Position numbers and translations under genes: made by a program. The notes under the pieces were generated by a model. That model saw only the letters and a program-made list of their open reading frames with translations. It did not search any database and was not told where the DNA came from. This document shows positions 37,401-47,947 of a DNA stretch of 64,000 nt, in pieces (within the stretch, counting starts at the first letter, position 1; each line of letters begins with the position of its first letter). Source of the DNA: Astrocystis sublimbata (lineage: Eukaryota; Ascomycota; Sordariomycetes; Xylariales; Xylariaceae); assembly GCA_022453515.1 (NCBI GenBank), contig JAJNNY010000011.1, positions 682,001 to 746,000 of the forward strand. The letters are read 5' to 3'.

Positions 37401-39801
37401 GCTACTTGATTCTTCGGTACCTCCGTCTGAAGTCCTGACGTGAGATGGCGTGTAGCCATTCTGTGCGCAAGCAAGTAAAGCCTCTGATCAACAGCAAAAC
37501 GCAAAGTAGCTCACGGCAAAGTTGCAGTTGGAGGCTAGAACAGGAGTCACCGCTGGTTGATGATGTTCGAGACAAGCCCTCGAGGTGCGCACAGCAGCGT
37601 TGTCCGACCACGAAGCCGAGGTACGACCATCTCATTTCCACATTACCAAGACTGCGTGCGGTCTGGCGGGTGGTCGAGGTGTGAATTTTCGAGCCACGTG
37701 TATGCTACCACACTGTCGCCCCTTTCGAGATTCTTCTCCTTGTCATAGTGTGCTTGACCGCCTATGTTCCTGCGGACCTGTGTCTCGCTCGTACAGGTTT
37801 ACGAAGCATGCATCTAAGCCTATCTAAGCCCAAACCCAAGGCTCAGCCGAAGCCATCAGCATCCTCTTGACTACCCCATCTCCTTTACCAGCTCAGCGCA
37901 GAGGCATTCGTCGAATCCCCAGCCAATATCACGTTCAAAGCGATGAAATCGCGGAGAATTCAAAAGCCTAACCCCATGTCCTCTTCCGTTGGCCTACACC
38001 GTCATCTAGTCCCGGGGTGCAGGCTCCAGGCTCCATGCTACATGGGGGCAGTAGATTGTAGCGGCGGAAGTGATGGTAACGGAGGTGCATGGTGGCGGTC
38101 ATGGGCTGCCTAACCCCCTACCTTCAGTTCTCACCCCCCCTGGAGAGCCCCACACCTAGCCACCCAAGCCCGCCCCTTGCTCGCCTGTGCCCGATCAGTC
38201 CAGCACCAGTTCAGATGCAGTCCAGGTGCGCATCCTGGCATTATTCCTAGAAACGTCCGCGAAAGCCATCTAGCTCCCCGTCGGCGCACCCCGTTTTCTG
38301 CTCGTTCGCACCGCCGTCTCGTGGCAATTGGGACTGTCCATTCTTCAACCTCGATTGTGCACACCATCCTTGACTTTGCACCCTTGATTGTCCAAATCCC
38401 AAGGTGCATGAACTACATGAACTAACAAGCAAGCAATTAGATCCGGTAGAAAACCCCAGGCCAACGCCACAGCTTCTAGCAATCAACCACACTGCGATTG
38501 CCAGCTCTTGGTGTACCTAGTTGCTCGGTTCGGCGCGCGTCATCAGCAGCAGTACCGAAGGTGTACAGTACCTAGGGGCAACACGCGACGAGGAGAGGTT
38601 CGGGTGCTGCAGTCATCGTGCCCCCACCCACTCGTTGGATTTGTCACCCCAGCACACGCGACGAGCAGCGCACGGCGTGCGACTGTTGTGCAGCTACCCT
38701 GGTCAGCAACCCGCAGACCGCTATTAGCCATCAGCCAGGGCCTGCAGCAGCTACATATAACCCCGTACCCGGTACCAGCCCAGCAGGTACCCTCCTCGCA
38801 CCCACAACCTCAGCGACCTTAGCATCACCAACACCACTTGAACTATCGCAGCCACGAATCACACCCCAAGGTACGTGCATCTCTGTTCCAGTCTGCTGCT
38901 GTCATACTGCTACTCCTTTCGTTCTGCTTTGTCTACTCGTATCTACGTAACCTACCTCCCCACCTATCACGTCCACGCGCATGGTATGCGTATATGTCCT
39001 GTCCTACCTTATTGTTTCTCCCTTATTGTATTTCCTGCCTCTCCCGATCGTGACCCGTCAATCATATCGCTCTGCGTGTTGCATTGTTCTATCCACAGGC
39101 TTTGTACCTGGATCTGAGCGACCCGCCGCGTGGCAGCCCATTGGCGCCCGTCGCTGCGCAATCTCGGCAGCGCTCAGCTGAAAGAGTACGCGCATGAATG
39201 TATTCATGCGAACAATCTTTTTCTAGTCTCTTTGACTTTTCGAGCCCTTTCATTTAATTTCCTTTCCACGGTATCGATACCCACACCTATTTATAATCAC
39301 ACGGCCAATTTCTGGCTCGGCATCTGACACACCGTCCACCGTCGCGCTGTGCTGTGCGCTGGCCACCAGAATCGTATTTCCTGATCTGATTTTCCCAAGC
39401 ACAGCAGCCGAATCTCTCTCGCTGCTCGTAGTTCCAGCTCCATCCTCCTCGACGCTTGGTCGAGTGCGATTCTCGATTTTAGTTGCGGACAGCCAGTTGA
39501 AGCATCTCTGTATATGTAAGTACACCAATCGCGGGCTTGCGACGGATTCAATTCATTGTCATGCCCCTGCAATACATCGTCTCATCGCGGCGCGCACGTA
39601 ACGGCTGTTCACATGGTCATCCTTGCCTGTCTCGAAGGCCGCGGCACCTCTCCTTCGAGAATGGCGTTAGCTGTCGACCCTCAACCCTCTCTGCCCATCT
39701 CAAGTGGAGACTGGCCACATTCCAGATCATGGATGATGGTTGCATGAATGACTAAACTAACTGTGCTTTTCTAGAAGAGGTGCCGGTTCAAGAAGACGGA
39801 A
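34401..39801 (+). promoter_or_regulatory. Probable long promoter/leader region of the Medusa-like gene
   Basis: Coding genes are not supported, but from about 34.4 kb, and especially after 38 kb, the plus strand becomes C/T-rich, as in many fungal promoters and 5' leaders. Several donor-like sites occur (GTACGT at 38871, GTAAGT at 39515). An acceptor with branch site stands at 39761-39775 (ACTAAC followed by TTTTCTAG) just before the first coding exon proposed for the downstream gene. A spliced, multi-exon leader is therefore likely, but transcript starts cannot be fixed from sequence. Confidence 0.4.
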
Positions 39802-39873
39802 ATGATTATGAAGATGGCACAACACAGGCAGGCCCCGAGCCCCTACGTCAAAGAGGAACAGCATGGTGACCCG
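39776..39873 (+). other. Proposed distal first coding exon of the Medusa-like gene
   Basis: Bounded by an ACTAAC branch site plus TTTTCTAG acceptor on the left and a GTGAGT donor (39874-39879) on the right. It has three in-frame ATGs (39802, 39808, 39814). From the first it encodes 24 residues, including AQHRQAPSPYVKEEQ, and ends in phase 0. The next exon would start at 41923, after GATCCAG with CTAAC 20 nt upstream. The encoded VKEE fits a sumoylation consensus. Confidence 0.55.
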
Positions 39874-42800
39874 GTGAGTTGCAGCAATTTGCATTTCTTT
39901 ACTCTTGTGTTCTTCGTACCGTAACCAGCGCGCATGGGATTGCGTCATTGCATCGTTATTTTTCATTCATCGCAGCCCTGGATGCGCCGCCAGGAGTGTT
40001 TCTGCTTTTCGCTTCCCCAAGTTCCACCTGTATGATGACGCTTCCAGGATGCTTCCATGGTGGGCTTTGCCAAGCGGCATTAGAGCTGGGCCGTCTGCAA
40101 CGCGACGAGCGACTGGTGTAGTCATTCAGCCTCAAGCGTGAGCTGCCGTGAGCTGCTGGGTTGCAGGACCAGCGCAACCCTCGACCCTTGCTCTGCCAGA
40201 TCCCCAAAGCGGCACGCGTTCGAGTCAAGGGCTGGCGGACGCCGCCCACCTGGATGGCAATGCGCAGGGCATCGCAGGGAATCGCAAGCTTGGCCGGGTC
40301 AGGACTCGAGCAGCCTGCGGGAATTGCAGGGGACCGATGTGTTTCACAGCGACCGGGGGTGCGGGCTGCCGGGGGGCCGCTGGCTCGGCTGGGGCAGGCC
40401 AGCGATGGGGCGAGTGGGACGGCGTGCTGCTCGCCTGGCTCGTCTGGGACCCAACCCTGCCTGAAATCTCGACTTGACCCCATCGCCGCCTATCACGTCC
40501 CAGCCGCCCAGCCTGTCCTCATCTCGTCGTGGCGCACCGTGCGCCCTCTGGCGTCCTCAGCATAGGCGCATACTTCGTTGAAACACCGAACGCTTGTCCA
40601 AGCTCAGGTTCGCGCGGCGCATTGCGCATTGAACAGCAATTCCGCCAGTCGTCGCTTCGCATTGCAGTCCAGCACTAGCCACACCTCCCATTGGTCCCTC
40701 GTCACTATCAGAGCTGCGGTTTGCTGCCTCCTCCGTCCGCTTTGGGATAATTATCTCCTCCACCATGCCGGAACTGGTCGAGTGCCTCGGCGGCGTGCGC
40801 CGTAGCCACGAGTCCGTCGTCGTTGATGACACTTGCGATGTTGATGGTTTTGGTTTACTTCCGCCTCGGCTCGTTCATGTGTAGTCCAACTTAGTGTTCT
40901 TGCTTCGCTGGAATCACGCATTGAAACGAACACATCAACTGGAACCGCCCGTATTCATGCTTGGGTGCAGCTGCAGCGTCGCACTGTGGAGATGAATTCG
41001 AGGTCGAGGTGCAGGTGGCATTACACAGACCAGCCCTGCGGTGTAGCATGGAAGCCAAAGTGCGCCGCTGCTGCTGAATCGAGCACGGCTGGGAGGTGAG
41101 ATTCACCGCCTTGCGACACGGGTCGACGCCTCGACGTGTATCTGTTGTCTTAGGCTGGCTCGGATATAGGGCTCCATATTAGGTTGCTGGCTGCACGATT
41201 CTGCCAGCGCGGTGACGGTTGGGCACCTCGTCTGCCGGGCAAGCCAGTCAGGCCAGTGGCCTGTCTCGCCTGTCTATGGGCGTCCCTAGGCGCATTTCTC
41301 TCGCATGCGTGGCCCCACCCTCCGGTCCAGTCATACCCCTGGCGTGCCCCACCCGACCCCACCTCGATACCTCGCTGCGGTACTTATGTAGTCGCGGCCT
41401 CGACCAACACCACCCCCGATCACCACCCAGCCCTTGCAGAGTTTTAGGCGCGCCACCGTCGAATGCACTTGCTCTGCTGCTCTTCATCATCGACACCCGC
41501 CTATCTATCTACCCTACACTTTTTCTAGCACGCTTCTACCCTACCTTGTAGCGAGCCTGTTCCCCACCGTTTCTGCTCTTCCCTCCAACGTAGCACGCCT
41601 GGGTTCTGCTCTCCAGGGACCATCTTGCCTAGGGACTTGGCCCTCGTCTTCCTGGTATTGCCGCTCCCTCCAATTCATCATCAAGATACACCTCACCGTA
41701 CCAGCATCATCCTCGAGTTGGGGTCTGGCCTTCCCTCTTGTTTTGTTCTGTCCTGTTCTGTTTGAGTTTGATTGCTACATTGAGTTCGTTCATGGGCACG
41801 ACGCGGCCAGAGGCTGCATGTCTGACCTGAGCGGGCGCTGGTTCATTTCCCTGGCTCCTCACTACTACCTAGTTCCTCGATCGAGTAATTAGCACCAGCT
41901 AACGTTGATGACCTCGATCCAGCATCATCCCCACAGCGCAGCAACACAACATATCCAGCAGCACACAAGGCCTTCCAGCATTGTTCACCAACAACCCCAC
42001 CAGGCACCCCCGGCTCAATCGCATGGGTCTGCCTATCCGTCGCATTCTATCCAGCCGTATCAAGCCTCTAGCCACTCGACCAACGCCCAACACAGCCAAG
42101 AGGGCCTCCCGTACTACCCTCACCAGAACGCCTATAGCGCCGCCGGCACCACCAGCGGATACCCATCGGCTGGTAAGTTCTCGACGCGTCGCGTCATCGC
42201 CGCAACTTCGAGAAACCTCGTCCGCTCACACTCTGCTGCAGATACCTCCGACATGATGGTGCCCCGACCATACCCCCCGATCTACCACACCCCCCAGTCG
42301 AATTCCCCGGCTTCGGTAGCATCGCAGCCCTCCCACGAGCACAGGAGTATCTACGGCCAACCGCCGTCGCAGCTTCAGCACCAGTCCATTTACTATGGCC
42401 AGCAGCAACCCCAATACCAGTCCATGCCGCCGCAGGCACCGTCGCCCTATCAGCAGCACGCGCAGCAACCTCATCAGTCCATGACGTCGCAACCTAACAT
42501 GATGATGACTCAGACCGGTCCACAACACCAGATCCCCCAGCATGCCACTCAACAACACGCGCAGGCAGGCATGACTGGTAGCCCGAGACATGCCAAGTTG
42601 GAGCCTCAGATGACGCCGCAGTTGCAACGACCTGGCTCAGGTCCCCTCGGCACTCCTCAGCCGAACCAGAATGGTGGACAGCTATCAACACCTACCGGGT
42701 CCTCTACTCCAGGCATCAACAACAACGCTGCGCCTGGTCCTATTCCGGCTACGACACCGTTGGTTGTGCGACAGGACAATAACGGTGTACAATGGATTGC

Positions 42801-44758
42801 TTTCGAGTACTCGCGAGACCGGGTCAAGATGGAATACACGATACGCTGCGACGTGGAGTCAGTGAATACCGATGAGCTTACCCCCGATTTTCGGACGGAG
42901 AATTGCGTCTATCCTCGGGCCTGCTGCACTAAAGATCAGTACCGGGGCAACCGCCTGCAGTACGAAACGGAATGCAATACTGTGGGATGGGCTCTGGCTC
43001 AGCTCAACCCTTGCCTTCGCGGTAAGAGGGGTCTTATCCAAAGAGCCGTCGACAGCTGGCGGAACAGCAACCAGGACCCTCGACTCAGGAGCCGTCGCGT
43101 CCGCCGCATGGCCAAGATGAACAACCGCAAGACTGTGCAAGCTCACTCTCCCCACATCCCTGGCCCTGGCGGCCCGCCTGGCATGTCCACCCCTGGCTCC
43201 ATCGGACCCGGATCTGCAGCGCCCCTGGGCAAGCCTGGGATGAGCAGTATGAGCTCACAGATGCACCACCATCACGCCCACGAGGGGAGTGCGCCGGGTG
43301 GAGGGGATGAAGTCGGTATGTACCAGATGTGATTGATGCGTTGCTGTTACAGTCACTGCTGCCGCGTTGTCGTTGTTGCTGTTACCGTCGTTGTTATTGT
43401 TGTTGCGATACCTCTTGTTGTTATACGGCACTACATGCTTGGTTTTTGCTTGGGATGGATGCTTCTTCTGTTTATATATAAGGCTTCATAAGCCACCGGC
43501 GTGAGGGGATTTATATGGAAAACGGCACTCTTCCTGTACAATAAACAGTTGCCTTGGATTGCTGGGGCGTTTGTCATGGCGTGGAGCCAAAAGCTGTGTG
43601 GCATCGTTCTGCATTCGCTGCACAAACACACTTTGCACATACCATCTCATCCACGTATCATCGCAGTCTTGTATTACGAACTCCTGTTGTTTACACCGCG
43701 CTTGCTTGCATTGATCGTCGATATGACTGAACCTATCACAGTACCCAATTGACATTGACGAGGAGAAGATGATGCTAACTCTGATGCCTTTCACAGCCGA
43801 CGGAGAATACATGGATGGTGCCCACCAACATCACCACCAGGCGCCCAGCGGTTCAGCGCAGAGACCTGGGGATGAGACCCGCCCGTCCCATGTCTTCACC
43901 GGGTATCCTCAACAATACCCTGCCCATGGCGCCTCGGGATCCTCCATGCCCCAAATGCACGACGGCCTCGGTGGCCAGCACAATGGTCCGATAGCCGCCA
44001 AACGCCAGAGCCGTGATGACGATGATATCAAGCCCGAAGGCTTGTTCCCCGACATGGCAGAATCGAAGAAGCGAAAGTTTATACTTGTCGACGATAGCAG
44101 ACGGGGTAACCGTCTTCGTGTGCGCGTGGGATTGGAAAATGTGAACACCAAAGAGATTCCTGATTCTTTCCGCAAGCGATCATCTGTCTTCCCGAGGAGC
44201 TACTTTCCGCGCGAAATGCAAGACCCTCCTCCAAGTAGCACCGGCAGCCGCTTCTTCGAAGACGATCTGGATGATGATGAGGAAGACGAGGAGGATATGG
44301 AAGTCGAGGGGGGCCCGGGTCGCTCACGCACCAACCGTACCAGAGATCGTCGCGTCATGGTCAAGGTTCCTGTCAGCACTGGCGGTGAAGGTGAGGTCGC
44401 GATACCGAGAATGCGACACAGCCATCGTCTGAAAGAGGTCAGACTGAATGACCTCGGATTCCGTCTGGCTTGGTTGAACGGGCGACCATTTGCTGGTCGC
44501 AACGTCTTCATGCAGCGAGCTTGTGAGTCATAGTCACGCTCAAGTCCCGCAATATTCTGCAGTGCCGCAGCTTATGAAATTGCGATTGCTAACCTTTTCT
44601 TTTAAGTGGACTGTTACCGTATTAAAACACGTAAGGCCTGCGAGGACATCAACATGGACATCAAGGCTGTCGTGCCGCATTTCGAGACGAGACCCGGCAA
44701 GAGAAGATGGGAGGATCGCATAGGGAACGGCAATGGATCTGGGGAGGATAGCAACTAG
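39802..44758 (+). CDS. medA: Medusa-type developmental regulator candidate with two related DUF8032-like domains
   Basis: Proposed exons: 39802-39873, 41923-42172, 42242-43315, 43797-44522, 44607-44758; 757 residues. All junctions keep frame. The N-terminal half is Gln/His/Pro/Ser-rich. Domain 1 (about 285-400) has VQWIAFEYSRDRVKMEY, ENCVYPRACC and GWALAQLNPCLRGKRGLIQRAVDSWR. Domain 2 (about 553-725) repeats the plan (GNRLRVRVGLENVNT, SSVFPRSYFPRE, LGFRLAWLNGRPFAGRN, DCYRIKTRKACEDIN), split by an acidic insert (DDDEEDEED). Basic clusters KKRK and RRVRRMAK could be nuclear signals. The Gln-rich layout and the YPRACC domain match what I remember of MedA/REN1/ACR1/acon-3, regulators of conidiophore development; this is recognition from memory, not alignment. 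A shorter form could start at ATG 41908 (MTSIQ before HHPHS) if transcription begins inside the 2,049-nt first intron. Downstream exons are the surest part. Confidence 0.7.
42173..42241 (+). other. Probable 69-nt intron, in-frame if retained
   Basis: GTAAGT donor at 42173 and CTGCAG acceptor ending at 42241. The length is a multiple of three and contains no stop, so reading through adds 23 residues rich in Arg/Ser. Both spliced and unspliced products are possible. Confidence 0.6.
43316..43796 (+). other. Long (481-nt) intron between the two domains of the Medusa-like gene
   Basis: Donor GTATGT after GAAGTCG and acceptor TTTCACAG before CCGACGG join the frames in phase 1 (GAAV then ADGEYMDG). 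If the intron is kept, translation ends five codons in (TGA at 43330-43332), giving a protein with only the first domain. The intron is several times longer than the others in this window, and its start is rich in TTG/GTT repeats. Confidence 0.6.
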
Positions 44759-46698
44759 GAGGCGGTTTCGTCCTCTTCATCTCCTCCGGCACCTAAGCAG
44801 CCCTCCGGTTCTGCTGTGGCAAATTCCTCGCTCATCTCCACTGCGGTAAACTCGTCATCACCGCGCCCTGTTACGCTTCCAGAATCGTCTTGAATGTCCT
44901 CATAAGGAGAATCAGCGGCGGTACATTCCTCTTTCTCTGCGGTGTCATATTATCCGCCCTCCGGTTTCCGTGCGATCAATTCCTCATCATTCTCCTCTGC
45001 TCCTGTAGTAGATCCCTCGGTCTCTATCTCGGCGCATCTGCGCACCCCCCCTGCCCCAACCCAAGGAGTCCAAGAAGAAAAGGCAACGAAAGAATAACAA
45101 GCTTCCTCTTCGTCAACTTCTTCTTGGCAACTCCAACTCCAATATTGTTCTTGAATCTGTGCGGATGGGAATGAAATGGGGGACTTACCCATGTTCATGT
45201 TATACACACATGCACGCGACTTTGCTACGTTGTTTGATTAAGAGATTAAAGGAAGGGTTACACACATATAGATGCTAGGCTGTTGCTTAGTTGTTTCTCC
45301 TCCTGTTTATGCGAATAGTTTTTAAGGGAGTGAATGGTTTAAAGGGAAATGGAAAAGAAATGGGGGAGGGGAAAAACGAAGATTGTTGTGTTGGTTGGTT
45401 TGTACGGAGAATGGAGAATGGAGATAGCGGTAGTTATCAGTCTGTCTGTCCGTCTGTTCTGTCTGTCTGGCTGTGTCTAGTTAGGTACTTAGTTTATTTG
45501 CTTTACGTTGTTGCACGTTGTTGCTTTGCTTTTCAAATACGATTCGATCGATGCCTTTTAAATCTTTCAAATACGATGCGTTTTTGATACTTTTTTTTTT
45601 TGACTGGAGTCTGAGTCTGAGTCTATGTGGATGATGATGAGGTTGGTTCTGGTCTGGGTCTGGGTTAAGGTCCATCTATGTCTGGGTTGCTATTGCTGGG
45701 TTAGGTAGTTGGTACTCCCTGCTCACCACCTTTGATTACCTACTATTACTGCCTACTGTTTCTACCTACTATTACTACTATTTATATATAGTGGCCTAGT
45801 ATTATGTATGAATATAATTTTCGTTGTTTGCTTGTATTGATTTGGCTTGATGTGATGTGATGATCTGAAAGGGGTTTTAGGTTGATAATGAAATTGATCG
45901 TGAAGTGATTGTGAGTAAAGTGCTTGAGAAAGTGGCATTGTTTACATACTGGTGGGGTACGGGTCTTGTTGAGTGATAGTACGAGCGCATTGGGTAGATG
46001 CTGATTCTACTATCTATTGTGTATGGTTCTCGACACATGTGAGTGAAACGGAACGGAACGGAAACGGGCACGGTGTCGAGGGACCTTGTAGGTAAGTGGG
46101 CGGTGATGATGATAACGGCTAGGTTAGTGAGCAAATAGGATTTCCACATGAAGGGTATATAAGGAAATCAGGAGGATTGCGTATGGGTTGGAGGTTGGAG
46201 GTGCTGAGTAAGTGGGTGCAGATGCAGATGTAGGTGTAGGCGTGGATGTCTGTCTGGCATGCTGGGCGCTGAATACGAACGTCGATGGCTGAGTGACTAC
46301 CTAAACTGATTAAGTGAGTGAGTGAGTGAGCGGGCGAGGTAGTGAGGCGAGACAGTGCGGCCACCTAAGCATATAGGTATGTTATCGAAATAGACTGGAA
46401 ACTCATGACGAACTCATGACACAGACATGTATATATCTAGGCAAAGAAGACCTTGAATGAAACTTCGGAATCAAGGCATCGTGGACATACAGACATACAG
46501 ACATACATGCACTTTCCGAGGTCAAGTTAGGTAGGTACATGTAGAGGCACACATATAATAATCGTGGGGCATGGGGGCATGGGGCATGTGAAGTTGTAGA
46601 ATGGAAGTAGACACCGACTGCGGCTCCTTTTGATGCCTGCCTCTGACCTACTCGGCTCATCTTATAGTCACACGATGAGCAGTGAACAGCCCGGCAGT

Positions 46699-46740
46699 GT
46701 CTCTCGTCCCCCGTCTCTCGTCCCCCGTCTCTCGTCCCCC
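46699..46740. repeat. 14-bp tandem repeat, three exact copies
   Basis: Three head-to-tail copies of GTCTCTCGTCCCCC, followed by shorter degenerate GTCTCTC units to about 46770. A pyrimidine-rich minisatellite in the spacer between convergent genes. Confidence 0.9.
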
Positions 46741-46812
46741 GTCTCTCGTCTCTCGTCTCTTGTTTCTTGTTTCTTGCTACTTATCACTTATCAATGTCGA
46801 GGGGCGATTCCT

Positions 46813-46814
<2 letters not shown>

Positions 46815-46850
<36 letters not shown>
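46815..46850. repeat. AC dinucleotide microsatellite
   Basis: Eighteen uninterrupted AC units in the spacer beyond the 3' end of the small membrane protein gene. Confidence 0.95.
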
Positions 46851-46852
<2 letters not shown>

Positions 46853-47018
46853 CGGCCTCTAGTCGTGCCTTATCATACATACCATGCCCTCATCCGTTTA
46901 TCAGATCATTCCTTCGGTCATCCATTTGTGTCTTCATACATTCATTGCGAATTGAATCGAGTCTAGTCTAGTCTAGTCTATCCACGTACCTATCCATCCA
47001 ACTATCTAGATAGTGAGA

Positions 47019-47947
47019 CTAGAAAGCTTCCACAGACTTCAGCAGCCCGATGACGAAGCACGTCCAGGCGGGGATGTCGGTCGCCCAGGACCGCACGACG
47101 TGCACGTCGAGCCACTTCTGCAGGTTGGCGTCCGCTTGGCCTTTGGGCTTGTCGTCGAAGAGGGCTTGGACTTTGTACACTGTGGGGTGTCAGTTAGTTG
47201 ATCGGTTGGGATATCTTACTTTGATGTATTTGTGCAGGAGGTGAGTGAGTGAGTGGGAGTTAGGGGCGAGTGAGTTGAACACTTGAAGTGCTGAGCGCCA
47301 AATAGTAGGTAGGTATGCATGAGTGAGTGCAATGTGAAGTGATACGGTGAGCGCGCGCGCGCGCGAATTTCACATTGGGTACATGAATTGGAAGTCAAAT
47401 GAGAATAAACGAAAGAAAAGATAAATAGACTCACTAACAAACGGCACAAACGCCATATGCCCAACAGCCAGCGCCGTTCCCGCCGCGTACCACCTCCACG
47501 CGACGCTGTCTCTGACACTGCTCAAGTTTAAGCCGAACCCGAATCTTTGGTTGACGCCCAAGAGGTTTGCGAGCCCCGTCGCCGTCGTCAGCGTGTACAG
47601 CGCGCCGATGTCCCAGATGCCGCGCAGGAAGAAGGCGCGGAAGTAGGCGGGGATGATGGAGCGTGTGGTGTCAGTGTGGGCGCGCACGCTGGGTGACAGG
47701 AAGGTCGAGAGGAAGAAGTATTGGTCGTGCGAGTAGCGCATTGCCACTGGGGTGGCGGTGGTTAGTTGGTATTTGGGAATTTGGGGATTGTGGGGGGTTG
47801 AATGTTTCCAAGAGGGCATCATGATGCTGGCTGGCGCTGAGCATGGATGAACGACTCGTTTTACTTCGACTTCAACTTACTGGTGGCTGTGAGGACGGGC
47901 GCAACGCGCAGCAGGGCGACGGGGTCGAAGAAGGCTTTGGATGCCAT
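47019..47947 (-). CDS. Small four-helix integral membrane protein (DUF1772-like), three exons
   Basis: Exons 47947-47881, 47746-47435 and 47179-47019 join in phase 1 to give 179 residues. Introns have GTAAGT and GTGAGT donors, CTAAC branch sites and CAG acceptors. The protein starts MASKAFFDPVALLRVAPVLT and shows about four hydrophobic segments: roughly residues 9-25, 58-82 (including GALYTLTTATGLANLL), 102-126 (YAAGTALAVGHMAFVPFV) and 155-176 (TDIPAWTCFVIGLL). Between helices 3 and 4 is a polar loop ending in a W-x5-H-x2-R stretch (LQKWLDVHVVRSWATD). Layout and size resemble DUF1772/anthrone oxygenase-like membrane proteins of fungi, but I am not certain of the family, and no catalytic role can be read. 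No biosynthetic genes lie beside it. The second intron (255 nt) contains a GC dinucleotide run and GTGA repeats. Confidence 0.8.

Larger units (their letters stand above)
44759..47018. other. Intergenic spacer with simple repeats, about 2.3 kb
   Basis: Probable 3' flanks of the two convergent genes on either side. No frame is convincing. Low-complexity sequence is common: CTGT units near 45438-45476, GAGT units near 46314-46332, a 14-bp C/T repeat at 46699-46740 and an AC microsatellite at 46815-46850. Confidence 0.5.

Noticed and set aside
41434..41892. 152-codon plus-strand frame before the Medusa-like exon at 41.9 kb
   Set aside because: Non-ATG start and compositionally a pyrimidine-rich leader or intron; no splice junction links it in frame.
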